From an uncultured Pelagibacteraceae bacterium (GTDB taxonomy: Bacteria; Pseudomonadota; Alphaproteobacteria; Pelagibacterales; Pelagibacteraceae): DNA of 64,000 bases. Shown piece by piece: positions 28,345-37,351 of the stretch. The translations under genes were made by a program, and so were the position numbers. A model generated the notes under the pieces. It did not search any database. It worked only from the letters and a program-made list of their open reading frames with translations, and was not told the origin of the DNA. Every line of letters begins with the position of its first letter. The first letter of the stretch is position 1. The stretch lies in contig CACKGF010000001.1 of assembly GCA_902599625.1 (NCBI GenBank), positions 248,001-312,000 on the forward strand. The letters are read 5' to 3'.

Positions 28345-29355
28345 TTAGCTAAAAGCTTCTGTCCAGTTACCTTGTGTTGATGCTTTTGAATACTCTGTAG
28401 CTCTTCCCTCAAAGAAATTCATGTGCTCAACAGCATTCAACATCGTATCGAGCCAAGTAAGTGGATTTTTTTCTACATCATAAATTGGCTCAAGACCTAA
28501 CTGAACTAATCTTCTGTTTCCTATAAATCTAATATAGTCTTTAACCTCTTGAGCTGTGAGACCTTTCATTGGCCCCATTTCAAAAGCTAAGTCAATAAAT
28601 GCATCTTCATGCTCTACAATTGTTCTGCACGCATCATAAATTTCTTTTTTAAGTTTAGGTGTCCAAATTTCAGGATTTTCTTTTATAAATTCTTTGAAAA
28701 TTCTGATCATTGAATTGCAGTGAAGAGTTTCATCTCTTACTGACCAAGTAACTATCTGTCCCATACCCTTAAGTTTATTGTGTCTTGGAAAGTTTAATAA
28801 AATTGCGAAACTTGCAAATAATTGTAATCCCTCTGTAAAAGCACTAAATACCGCAACAGTTTTTGCAATATCTTCTTTTGAGTTTACATTAAAACCTTGC
28901 ATGTAATCGTACTTATCTTTCATTTCTTTATACTTCATAAAAGCTGAGTATTCTGACTCGGGCATTCCTATTGTATCTAATAAATGTGAATAAGCAGCCA
29001 CGTGAACTGTTTCCATTGCAGCAAAAGCTGTCATCATCATTAAAACTTCTGTTGGTTTAAATACTGTTGTGTAATGTCTCAAGTAACAGTTATTAACTTC
29101 AACATCCGCTTGAGTAAAAAATCTAAAGATTTGTGTTACCAAATTTTTTTCTGGTTCTGACAAATTTTTCTGCCAGTCTCTAACATCATCTCCTAATGGC
29201 ACTTCTTCTGGCAACCAATGTATTCTTTGTTGTGTTAGCCAAGCATCATAACACCACGGATATCTGAATGGTTTATAAACAGGATTTTCTACTAATAACC
29301 CCATTTTTTTTGGTTGAATGATTTTTCCTTTTTCCTCTTTTTTTACTACTGACAT
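28345..29355 (-). CDS. nrdB: Class I ribonucleotide reductase beta subunit
   Basis: A 336-residue diiron-tyrosyl-radical subunit. Starting at ATG 29355, the ligands read Asp84, Glu115, His118 and the radical Tyr122, the same numbers as in E. coli NrdB. Later ligands lie in SAFTEGLQLFASF and RDETLHCNSM. The longest frame begins at a GTG three codons earlier (29364). The ATG is chosen because AGGAG lies eight bases before it. It follows nrdA with six bases between stop and start. Nucleotides are reduced in the cytosol together with NrdA. Confidence 0.96.
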   Translation of the reverse strand: MSVVKKEEKGKIIQPKKMGLLVENPVYKPFRYPWCYDAWLTQQRIHWLPEEVPLGDDVRDWQKNLSEPEKNLVTQIFRFFTQADVEVNNCYLRHYTTVFKPTEVLMMMTAFAAMETVHVAAYSHLLDTIGMPESEYSAFMKYKEMKDKYDYMQGFNVNSKEDIAKTVAVFSAFTEGLQLFASFAILLNFPRHNKLKGMGQIVTWSVRDETLHCNSMIRIFKEFIKENPEIWTPKLKKEIYDACRTIVEHEDAFIDLAFEMGPMKGLTAQEVKDYIRFIGNRRLVQLGLEPIYDVEKNPLTWLDTMLNAVEHMNFFEGRATEYSKASTQGNWTEAFS

Positions 29356-31283
29356 GATAGACACTCCTCGTATTTGTTTTCGTCGGTTTCTTGTTGATTT
29401 GATTTATAAACATTCGCAGTAACATCAGTTGATTTTGCATCATTAACATTTTCTGCTCTTTGTATTGATTTAGACCTGCAATAATAAAGACTCTTCAATC
29501 CTTTCTTCCAAGCTTGGAAATGAATTTGATGAAGATCTCTTTTATGAACATCTGCAGGTAAAAATAAGTTGATAGATTGCGCTTGTGAAATATGTGGAGT
29601 TCTGTCTGCACTCAAGTCAACAAGCCATCTTTGATCTAATTCAAAAGCTGTTTTAAAAACATCTTTTTCGTCTTGAGTTAAAAAATCTAAATGTGATACA
29701 GATCCTTGATTAGTTGTGATCGTCGACCACGTCTCATCTGTATCCTTTCCATGTTTTTCTAATAATTTTCTTAAGTATTTATTTCTGACATTAAAAGATC
29801 CTGAAAGAGTTTTGTGAGTATAGCTATTTGCTGCGATTGGCTCAACTCCTGGAGAAGTTCCGCCGCAAATGATCGAAATAGAAGCCGTTGGAGCAATTGC
29901 AGTTTTATTTGAAAATCTTTCTTTAAAACCGTATTCAGCTGCATCAGGACATGCTCCTCTTTCATCTGCTAAATCTTTTGAAGATTTATCAACTTTCTTT
30001 TGAATATTTTCGAAAATCTTTTTGTTCCAAACTTTACTCATGACTGACTCTAGAGGTATCATTTTTTTCTGATAGTATGAGTGAAGCCCCATAACACCTA
30101 AACCAACACTTCTTTCTTTTGCAGCTGAGTATGTTGCATCGCTAAATTCCTCAGGTGCATTGTTAATAAAGTCAGTTAAGACATTATCTAAAAATCTCAT
30201 CACATCATCTATGAAGCTTTCATCATCTTTCCATTCATCATATTTTTCAATATTTAATGAAGATAGACAACAAACAGCAGTTCTATCTCTACCCTCTTTA
30301 TCAATACCTGTTGGAAGAGTAATCTCACTACACAAATTGGATGTCTTAACTGTTAAGCCAGCTAACTTATGATGTTGAGGTATTTGTCTATTAACTGTAT
30401 CAATAAAAATTATATAGGGCTCACCTGTTTCAACTCTTGCAGTTAATAATCTGATCCATAAATTCCTAGCTGAAACTGTTGATTGCACAGATCCATTTTT
30501 CGGACTCTTAAGTGCCCATTGTTCATCAAGTTCAACTGCTCTCATGAAAGCATCTGAAACAAGAACACCATGATGTAAGTTAAGAGCTTTCCTATTTGGA
30601 TCTCCACCAGTAGGTCTTCTCATTTCAATAAATTCTTCAATCTCGGGATGATCTATAGGTAAATAACAAGCAGCAGATCCTCTTCTTAATGAACCTTGAC
30701 TGATTGCCATCGTTAAAGAGTCCATAACTTTTATAAAAGGAATTATTCCAGAAGTTTTTCCAACTCTTCCAATTTTTTCGCCAATAGATCTTAGGTTGCC
30801 CCAGTAACTTCCAATACCACCACCTCTTGCAGCTAACCAAACATTCTCACTCCAGAGACCCAAAATACCATTCAAACTATCACTCGCTTCATTTAAGAAA
30901 CATGAAATTGGCAAACCCCTTGTAGTTCCCCCGTTAGACAGAACTGGTGTTGCGGGCATGAACCATAGATTACTAATATAATTGTATAGTCTTTGTGCGT
31001 GTAAATTATCATCAGCATAATGACTTGCTACTCTTGCAAATAGGTCTTGAAAAGATTCATTCTCTCCTAAATATCTATCGCTAAGTGTTGCTTTTCCAAA
31101 ATCTGTTAGATTTTCATCTCTACTTCTATCAATCTTTATTGTGATACCTTTAGAGTTTTGAAATAGCTCTGTGTTGTTGTTTAAAGAGAATAAGTCTGGA
31201 CCTTTTGTTTTAGTCTTTTGATCAACCTGAGGTTTAAATTCAGAGACAGCTTTCTTTATTGCCTGAGACAATACTTTATTCAT
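29346..31283 (-). CDS. nrdA: Class I ribonucleotide reductase alpha subunit (no ATP-cone)
   Basis: A 645-residue catalytic subunit. It has LPISCFLNE with the first redox Cys, SNLCSEITLP with the thiyl-radical Cys on the finger loop, the partner Cys in TAVCCLSSLN, and a C-terminal ECLSCQ CxxC that accepts electrons from thioredoxin. The N-terminus passes straight from about 50 poorly conserved residues into LTDFGKATLSDRYL, so the 90-residue ATP-cone of E. coli NrdA (761 residues) is missing. GGGAG lies six bases before the ATG. Two NrdR-box-like sites lie upstream. The NrdA reading continues past 29355, so its last three codons overlap the nrdB ribosome-binding region. Confidence 0.95.
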   Translation of the reverse strand: MNKVLSQAIKKAVSEFKPQVDQKTKTKGPDLFSLNNNTELFQNSKGITIKIDRSRDENLTDFGKATLSDRYLGENESFQDLFARVASHYADDNLHAQRLYNYISNLWFMPATPVLSNGGTTRGLPISCFLNEASDSLNGILGLWSENVWLAARGGGIGSYWGNLRSIGEKIGRVGKTSGIIPFIKVMDSLTMAISQGSLRRGSAACYLPIDHPEIEEFIEMRRPTGGDPNRKALNLHHGVLVSDAFMRAVELDEQWALKSPKNGSVQSTVSARNLWIRLLTARVETGEPYIIFIDTVNRQIPQHHKLAGLTVKTSNLCSEITLPTGIDKEGRDRTAVCCLSSLNIEKYDEWKDDESFIDDVMRFLDNVLTDFINNAPEEFSDATYSAAKERSVGLGVMGLHSYYQKKMIPLESVMSKVWNKKIFENIQKKVDKSSKDLADERGACPDAAEYGFKERFSNKTAIAPTASISIICGGTSPGVEPIAANSYTHKTLSGSFNVRNKYLRKLLEKHGKDTDETWSTITTNQGSVSHLDFLTQDEKDVFKTAFELDQRWLVDLSADRTPHISQAQSINLFLPADVHKRDLHQIHFQAWKKGLKSLYYCRSKSIQRAENVNDAKSTDVTANVYKSNQQETDENKYEECLSCQ

Positions 31284-31318
31284 TATACTCCCTTTTTTAA
31301 CACTATTAATTAGTTAAA

Positions 31319-31334
31319 CAACTATATGTTGTGT
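31319..31334. promoter_or_regulatory. NrdR-box-like site 1
   Basis: This 16-base sequence agrees with the NrdR consensus ACACWATATATWGTGT at 13 positions by eye. It covers a TATAGT hexamer on the reverse strand (31326-31321) that would serve as the nrdA -10 element. A second site starts 31 bases further upstream, the three-helical-turn spacing usual for paired NrdR boxes. NrdR represses class I reductases when dATP/ATP is bound. The nrdR gene itself is not in the window. Confidence 0.6.
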
Positions 31335-31349
31335 GCAGATTTCTTAAAT

Positions 31350-31365
31350 ACACTATATAAATTAA
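31350..31365. promoter_or_regulatory. NrdR-box-like site 2
   Basis: The left half, ACACTATATA, fits the NrdR consensus perfectly and the right half is degenerate. Together with site 1 at 31319-31334 it forms a pair with a start-to-start distance of 31 bases upstream of nrdAB. The position also lies between the divergent nrdA and the phosphohexomutase gene, so either could be affected. Confidence 0.5.
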
Positions 31366-31439
31366 AAATCAACAGAACATTTATAGAACATAATAAAAAT
31401 AGTTCAATAAAAAAATCAAAAAAATGTACATATATCAAC

Positions 31440-32885
31440 ATGGAAGTGGAAAAAAAAATCGACCCATTAGGATTTAGAGAATATGACGCTAGGTGGTTAT
31501 ACCCAAAAAGCATCAACTCGAAGGGAATCGAGGCCGTAGGAAAAGGATTCGGGACACAGGTTATTAACTCTGAAAAGAATCCTATTGTGATTGTAGGAAA
31601 TGACTACAGATCCTATAGCGAAGAAGTTAAAAATAATTTCATAAAAGGACTTCTATCAACTGGCTGTAATGTAAAAGATATAGGTTTATGTTTATCACCC
31701 ACAGTTTATTTTTCTCAATTTAAAATAAAATCAAATGCTGTAGCAATGATAACAGCGAGCCACAATGAAAATGGTTGGACAGGAATAAAGATGGGAATTG
31801 AAAAAGGTTTAACTCATTGTAAAGAAGAAATGTCAGAACTTAAATCAATAGTAATGAATGAAACATTTAAACAAGGTTCAGGTAATTATGAAAAAGTAAA
31901 AGATTTTAATAAAGTATATATTGACGAACTATCAAAAAATAAGATTAAGAAAAAACTAAAAGTTGTAGCTGCTTGTGGTAATGGCACTGCTGGAATATTC
32001 GCACCTGAAATTCTTAGAAATATTGGGTGTGAAGTAATAGAGCTTGATTGTAACTTAGACTATAGTTTCCCTAGATATAACCCAAATCCAGAAGATATGA
32101 AAATGTTACATGAAATTTCAAAATGTGTAAAAGAAAATAATGCAGATGCAGGTTTTGGTTTTGATGGTGATGGAGATAGAGTTGGAGTTATTGATAATAA
32201 AGGGAATGAAATATTTGCGGACAAAATCGGTTTGTTAATTGCTAGAAATATTTCAGAGTTGCATCCTAATAACAAATTTATTGTAGATGTAAAATCTACA
32301 GGATTATTTAGCAAAGATGAAATTTTAAAAAAAAATAATTGTAAAACTCTGTATTGGAAAACAGGACATTCGTATATTAAAAGAAAAGTAAAAGAAGATA
32401 ATGCTATTGCCGGATTTGAAAAAAGTGGCCACTTTTTTTTTAATAAACCCTTAGGATTTGGCTTTGATGATGGAATTAATTCTGCAATTCAAATTTGTCA
32501 TTTAATTGATAATCAAAATAAAGAATTAGATATTTTAATAAGTGATTTGCCAAAAACTTTTCAAAGCCCAACTATGGGACCGTTTTGCAAAGATGAAGAA
32601 AAATATAAAGTTATAGACGAAATTATCTCTAATATAAAAAAACTCCAGACTGATAAACAAAAAATATGTAATCAGGAAATAACTGATATACTTACGGTCA
32701 ATGGTGTGAGATTTACTCTTGCTGATGGATCTTGGGGTCTTGTAAGAGCATCTTCAAACAAACCATCACTTGTTGTTGTTACAGAGAGTCCGGTATCAGA
32801 TAAAATAAAAACCGATATCTTTAGATTTATTGATGATCTACTTCAAAAAACTGGAAAGATAGGTGAATACGATCAAAAAATATAG
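31440..32885 (+). CDS. Phosphomannomutase/phosphoglucomutase
   Basis: A 481-residue alpha-D-phosphohexomutase interconverting hexose 1- and 6-phosphates for nucleotide-sugar synthesis. It has GFREYDARWLYP at the N-terminus, the phosphoserine loop TASHNENGWTGIKMG near residue 107, the metal loop DGDGDRVGV near 243, and a C-terminal phosphate-binding segment DGSWGLVRASSNKP. The frame is open from 31326, but that start lies inside the NrdR-box region. ATG 31440 fits the family. It ends two bases before the convergent DoxX gene. Confidence 0.9.
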   Translation: MEVEKKIDPLGFREYDARWLYPKSINSKGIEAVGKGFGTQVINSEKNPIVIVGNDYRSYSEEVKNNFIKGLLSTGCNVKDIGLCLSPTVYFSQFKIKSNAVAMITASHNENGWTGIKMGIEKGLTHCKEEMSELKSIVMNETFKQGSGNYEKVKDFNKVYIDELSKNKIKKKLKVVAACGNGTAGIFAPEILRNIGCEVIELDCNLDYSFPRYNPNPEDMKMLHEISKCVKENNADAGFGFDGDGDRVGVIDNKGNEIFADKIGLLIARNISELHPNNKFIVDVKSTGLFSKDEILKKNNCKTLYWKTGHSYIKRKVKEDNAIAGFEKSGHFFFNKPLGFGFDDGINSAIQICHLIDNQNKELDILISDLPKTFQSPTMGPFCKDEEKYKVIDEIISNIKKLQTDKQKICNQEITDILTVNGVRFTLADGSWGLVRASSNKPSLVVVTESPVSDKIKTDIFRFIDDLLQKTGKIGEYDQKI

Positions 32886-32887
32886 TT

Positions 32888-33289
32888 TTAAACTTTATTT
32901 CCTTTAATCAAAAAATAAAAGCCACCAATAAAAAGAAAAATTTGCTCACTAGTAAATAATTTTTGAGTGATAAACCAATCTGGGTGAGCAATTATAAATA
33001 TATTTGTCATCAGTATTACAATTACAAGTCCCGCAAATCTTGTAAGTGTGTCTCCTATGGGATTTCTCAAAAAACCACTAACAATCAAAATTATTCCAGA
33101 TAAAAGTTCACTTAGTGCTACAAATGTTGCAAGTGCTGGAGGTAAACCAAAATATTCAACCAGACCTGCTGGTGGCAAAGGAAATTTAGCATAACCGTGA
33201 ATGATAAAAGCTATTCCAATACCAAATCTTAGTAAAAGAGAAGCCAATGCTTCAAAGTTTAGTAAAAAGTTTTTTAATTTAGAAACCAT
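32888..33289 (-). CDS. DoxX-family membrane protein
   Basis: A 133-residue protein with four predicted membrane helices. LLRFGIGIAFIIHGYAKFP near the start, EYFGLP, and ELLSGIILIVSGFLRNP are typical DoxX-family positions. Members are linked to thiosulfate oxidation in archaea and to redox stress complexes in actinobacteria, but most, including this one, have no firm role. It may be a stand-alone gene, with a 57-base gap on its upstream side. Confidence 0.8.
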   Translation of the reverse strand: MVSKLKNFLLNFEALASLLLRFGIGIAFIIHGYAKFPLPPAGLVEYFGLPPALATFVALSELLSGIILIVSGFLRNPIGDTLTRFAGLVIVILMTNIFIIAHPDWFITQKLFTSEQIFLFIGGFYFLIKGNKV

Positions 33290-33346
33290 GATTAAAATTT
33301 AAATAATTTATATTTAAGTTCAAGATAAGTTTTCGAATTATCACCA

Positions 33347-34177
33347 TTAAATATTAAAATATCTGTAAAGAAATATTGTAGCAACCACATATAAAAAAAT
33401 TCCAAAAAGAATTTGAACTTTTGCCCTCTCAAGTTTGTGCACTGTATTAGCCCCAATTCTAGCCATTATTGTTGTGATAGGGACGAATATTAGAAAGGCA
33501 GGGATATTTACAAAACCAATGCTAAGGGGAATATCAACATTCTTAAATAATCCTGACAAGAAAAAACCAATTGCGCCAAACAATGAAATTATAAATCCAA
33601 TGGCTGCAGCACTCCCTATTGCTCTATTTATCGAGTAACCAAAGTATCTTAAAACAGGTACATTAATCATAGCTCCAGTAATACCCATTGGAGCTGAAAT
33701 TAAGCCAGAGATAAATCCAAATGAAAGACGAGGCAGCAAATTAAATGATGGATAAACTTTTTTATTTTTGTTTTTTGCAAGGAGTAGATAAGCACCTAAA
33801 AAATAGACCATGATTGAAAAAAAAAGAACCAATGATTTAGTATTCATCATAGAAGCAATTAAAGTCCCAGTTATTACGCCAAAAACAACAAATGTTCCAA
33901 AAGTTTTTATTATACTTAAATCGACAGCTCCATGTTTTCTATGAGCTAATACTGATGAGAATGAAGTTAATATTGTTATTGTAAATGCAGTACCAACTGT
34001 AAGATGCATTAGATAATCTTTATCTATTCCAAAAGTTTCAAAAATAAAGAAAAGAAATGGTACAGAAATTAAACCACCGCCAATACCAAATAGTCCTGCA
34101 AAAAAACCAACAGGAATAGCTGCTGCAATCATTAATAAAATGAAAAATATATATTCGTTGAAAATAATCTGGTCCAC
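33347..34177 (-). CDS. TauE/SafE-family anion permease (copy 1)
   Basis: A 276-residue protein with about eight membrane helices in two related halves. PVGFFAGLFGIGGGLISVP near residue 25 and SFGFISGLISAPMGITGAMINVP near 155 are the duplicated TauE/SafE motifs. The family exports or imports sulfite, sulfoacetate and other organic anions. The substrate is not predictable here. It is a clear paralogue of the next gene (34187-35023), nine bases away, and both follow dusA. Confidence 0.85.
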   Translation of the reverse strand: MDQIIFNEYIFFILLMIAAAIPVGFFAGLFGIGGGLISVPFLFFIFETFGIDKDYLMHLTVGTAFTITILTSFSSVLAHRKHGAVDLSIIKTFGTFVVFGVITGTLIASMMNTKSLVLFFSIMVYFLGAYLLLAKNKNKKVYPSFNLLPRLSFGFISGLISAPMGITGAMINVPVLRYFGYSINRAIGSAAAIGFIISLFGAIGFFLSGLFKNVDIPLSIGFVNIPAFLIFVPITTIMARIGANTVHKLERAKVQILFGIFLYVVATIFLYRYFNI

Positions 34178-34186
34178 AACTTTAAT

Positions 34187-35023
34187 TTAATTGATACTTA
34201 GATATTCTAAAAATGATCTAATTGATACCAAAATTAAAAAGGTTCCAAATATTTTGCTTAGTATTTTTTTATCTATTTTGTAGACTGCTTTTGCACCTAA
34301 CCTAGCCATTATCATAGTAACTGGAACAAACACAATGAAGCCGAGTAAATTTATATACCCCAAACTGAACGGTGTATTAACATTATCAATAATTTTTCCA
34401 CCAGTGATCATTGTAACTGTTCCAGTAACAGCGATAAGAAAACCTACTGCTGCAGCTGTTCCGATTGATTTCCTAATATCGTAACCAAATGTTCTCATAA
34501 AAGGAACCATTAATGATCCACCTCCAATCCCTAAAGGAATAGAAATAAATCCAATCAATATACCAGAAATATTTTTTATTAAGTTTGATATTTGTTTTGG
34601 GTTATCAACTAATTTTTCTCTCAAAAAAATAAAAAAAAGTCCAACCATAAAAGCAAATATAGAAAAAAATAATACAAGTGCAGGAGTTTTCAAATTAACT
34701 GCTAAGAAAGTTCCAAAAAAAACCCCAATTAAAATAAAAATTCCAAAAGATTTTACCATTTTAAAATCAACTGCATCATGTTCTCTATGTGTTAACGTAG
34801 AAATAATTGAGGTTGGAATTATTATTGCTAAAGAAGTACCAACTGCTAAGTGCATTCTTGTTACAATATCAAATTCTAAAACTGTAAATGCGTAATAAAG
34901 AGCGGGAACCATAATTATGCCCCCACCTACTCCAAGTAAACCAGCCATAAATCCTGCTACTGCTGCAGCAATAGCTAAAACAGTTAAAAGATAAAAAATT
35001 TCATTGATATTTAAATTTTCCAT
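34187..35023 (-). CDS. TauE/SafE-family anion permease (copy 2)
   Basis: A 278-residue membrane protein with the same two-fold design as copy 1: AGFMAGLLGVGGGIIMVP near residue 23 and SGILIGFISIPLGIGGGSLMVP near 150. Both copies also carry an HR(K/E)H-AVD segment between helices and the VP-x-T-x-IMAR-x-GA segment near the C-terminus. These shared features make an old tandem duplication likely. The ATG shares a base with the dusA stop. Confidence 0.85.
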   Translation of the reverse strand: MENLNINEIFYLLTVLAIAAAVAGFMAGLLGVGGGIIMVPALYYAFTVLEFDIVTRMHLAVGTSLAIIIPTSIISTLTHREHDAVDFKMVKSFGIFILIGVFFGTFLAVNLKTPALVLFFSIFAFMVGLFFIFLREKLVDNPKQISNLIKNISGILIGFISIPLGIGGGSLMVPFMRTFGYDIRKSIGTAAAVGFLIAVTGTVTMITGGKIIDNVNTPFSLGYINLLGFIVFVPVTMIMARLGAKAVYKIDKKILSKIFGTFLILVSIRSFLEYLSIN

Positions 35024-36030
35024 TAGGAATTTAATTGATTTGCTTTCTCATTGTTTTGCACGATAGTCATTATGTGTTTTGCTTTTTGAAAATCTGAGTC
35101 TCTAGCCATCATATTGTCACTTAAATATCTTTTCCAATCTTTAGAACCAGGTTGACCATGGTATAGTCCAACTGTGTGTCTCATTATATGATTTACTTTT
35201 GTACCAAGCTTAACTTCTTCTTCTAAATAACTAATAATCTGTTTTGCTATCTGTTCTCTTGATGGTGATTCATTTGTATTAAATATTTCTTTCTCTATGT
35301 CAGTCAAAAAATAAGGATTTTGATAAATTGCTCTTCCAATCATCACGCCATCGCAGCGTTCTAAATGTTTTTTAATTTGCTCAGTTTGTGAGATTCCTCC
35401 ATTAATTATTATCTCAAGATCTGGATTTGCTTTTTTAATTTCGTATACCATTTCATAATTAAGTTTTGGTATATTTAAATTTTGCTTAGGAGTAAGACCT
35501 TTTAATAAAGCCTTTCTTGCATGGAGTATGATTGTTTTACATCCAGATTTTTTTATTTTGTTAACGAAGTTATTTAAATATTCGAAGTCTTCAATTTCAT
35601 CAACTCCTATCCTAGTTTTAGCTGTAACGGGTATTTTACATGAGTTGACCATGTTATTAATACATTCTGCAACTAGATCAGGTTCTTTCATTAAGCACGC
35701 TCCAAATGAATTTTTTTGCACTTTTTTACTCGGACAACCCAAATTGATATTTATTTCATCATAACCAAATTGTTCTGCTAGTTTAGCAACCTCAGCCAGT
35801 TCGTTTTTATCTGAGCCCCCTACTTGAAGAGCAACAGGTTTTTCTTCCTCTCTAAAACCAAGTATTCTTTTTCTATCCCCATGAATTGCTGATTTTGTTG
35901 CAACCATTTCGGAATAAAGCATCACATTTTTACTGATTAATCTTAAAAAATAACGGTCATGTCTATCAGTGCAGTCCATCATCGGTGCTACTGATATTTT
36001 TCTATTAATATTTTTTTTATTAGTATCCAA
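35023..36030 (-). CDS. dusA: tRNA-dihydrouridine synthase A
   Basis: A 335-residue FMN enzyme reducing uridines in the tRNA D-loop. It has SVAPMMDCTDRHDRYFLR at the N-terminus, INLGCPSKKVQKNSFGACLM near residue 95 with the catalytic Cys of the loop, KTRIGVD near 138, and INGGI and GVMIGRAIYQNP for FMN-phosphate binding. The RHDRYFLR variant and C-terminal RHTVGLYHGQPGSKDWKRYL are DusA-specific. It overlaps dctM by 11 bases at its start. Confidence 0.94.
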   Translation of the reverse strand: MDTNKKNINRKISVAPMMDCTDRHDRYFLRLISKNVMLYSEMVATKSAIHGDRKRILGFREEEKPVALQVGGSDKNELAEVAKLAEQFGYDEININLGCPSKKVQKNSFGACLMKEPDLVAECINNMVNSCKIPVTAKTRIGVDEIEDFEYLNNFVNKIKKSGCKTIILHARKALLKGLTPKQNLNIPKLNYEMVYEIKKANPDLEIIINGGISQTEQIKKHLERCDGVMIGRAIYQNPYFLTDIEKEIFNTNESPSREQIAKQIISYLEEEVKLGTKVNHIMRHTVGLYHGQPGSKDWKRYLSDNMMARDSDFQKAKHIMTIVQNNEKANQLNS

Positions 36031-37351
36031 GAGGTTTGCCCATTAATTTGTCAGGTAACCAAGTTACAATTTCAGGGAAAATACATAAAATTATAATCGC
36101 TAAAACCATCATAAACATGAATGGTATAGATCCCCTTAAAATTTTAGACAAGCTTACATCGGGCGTTATACCCTTTATAATGTATAGGTTTAATCCAACT
36201 GGAGGCGTAATTAGACCAATTTCCATATTAATTGTGAATACTATTGCAAACCAATAAGGATCAAATCCTAAGGTTGTTATAACAGGTAAAAGTATAGCTG
36301 AAGTCATTACTATTACTGCCACTGGAGGTAAAAAGAATCCAGCAACTAGTAAAAAGATATTAATTAAGAAAAATATTACCCACTTGTTTGCACTAATCTC
36401 TATCATGCTTTGAGCTAAAGATTGAGTTACATATAACTGTGATAATGTGAATGAAAAAAAGTATGACGCTGCAATAATAAACATTATCATCACACTTTCT
36501 TTCATTGAGACTTTAATAATGTTCCATATTTTTTTAGGCTGATAAATTTTATAAACAACAGCAATAAGAACAAAAACTAAGAATGCTCCTACTCCAGATG
36601 CTTCTGATGGAGTAGCAACTCCTCCATATAAAACGTATAAAACTCCAGCAATGATAAGTAAAAAAGGTAGTACTCTTGGAAGAACTTCTAGCTTTTCTTT
36701 TAATGTTGGTGGTGTTCTTTGTCTTAAAGCTTTAGCAGAATCTTTATCAATAAAATAACTATGAATTAATGCCCAAATAGCAAATAACCCTGCTAACATA
36801 AAACCAGGTATCAAACCGCATAAAAATAATCTTCCAATTGAAGTTCCAGTGGCCATTCCATAAACAATTAAAACAATACTTGGCGGGATTAAGACTCCTA
36901 AAGTTCCACCAGCTGCAATTGTTCCCGTGGCAATTTGATCAGAATATCCCCGCTGTCTCATTTCTGGAATTCCCATTGTTCCTATAGCTGCACACGTTGC
37001 AGGACTTGATCCACTTAAAGCAGCAAAGATTGAACATGCTCCAATATTAGAAATGACTAATCCACCCGGTAATCTCCATAACCATCTATCAAGACCAGTG
37101 TATAAATCTTTTCCTGCTGGCGAGTTTGCAACGGCCATTCCCATGAGGATAAACATTGGTATTGAAAGTAAAACAAAAGAATTTAAACCTGCATAAAAAG
37201 TTTCAGCAAAGACATCAAGCATTTGAAAACCTTCAAATGAAACAAGAAGTACAACTGAAACAAAACTTAATCCAAAAGCAATAGGTATTCCAGAAAACAA
37301 AGTAATTAGTGTGAATACTGCTACTATTAATGCTATTATTAAAGGATCCAT
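36020..37351 (-). CDS. dctM: TRAP transporter large permease DctM
   Basis: A 443-residue protein with about twelve membrane helices, the sodium-coupled channel subunit of a TRAP transporter. Diagnostic segments include SIPMFILMGMAVANSP, AALSGSSPATCAAIGTMGIPEM, GGTLGVLIPPSIVLIVYG, and NMEIGLITPPVGLNLYIIKG. It shares one base with dctQ upstream. With DctP (37896-38906) it makes a complete uptake system for an organic acid. Confidence 0.95.
   Translation of the reverse strand: MDPLIIALIVAVFTLITLFSGIPIAFGLSFVSVVLLVSFEGFQMLDVFAETFYAGLNSFVLLSIPMFILMGMAVANSPAGKDLYTGLDRWLWRLPGGLVISNIGACSIFAALSGSSPATCAAIGTMGIPEMRQRGYSDQIATGTIAAGGTLGVLIPPSIVLIVYGMATGTSIGRLFLCGLIPGFMLAGLFAIWALIHSYFIDKDSAKALRQRTPPTLKEKLEVLPRVLPFLLIIAGVLYVLYGGVATPSEASGVGAFLVFVLIAVVYKIYQPKKIWNIIKVSMKESVMIMFIIAASYFFSFTLSQLYVTQSLAQSMIEISANKWVIFFLINIFLLVAGFFLPPVAVIVMTSAILLPVITTLGFDPYWFAIVFTINMEIGLITPPVGLNLYIIKGITPDVSLSKILRGSIPFMFMMVLAIIILCIFPEIVTWLPDKLMGKPLGY

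Noticed and set aside
31326-31439. Earlier start of the phosphohexomutase at 31326
   Set aside because: The 38 extra residues lie across the NrdR-box/promoter region and precede the family start GFREYDARW only as unconserved sequence.
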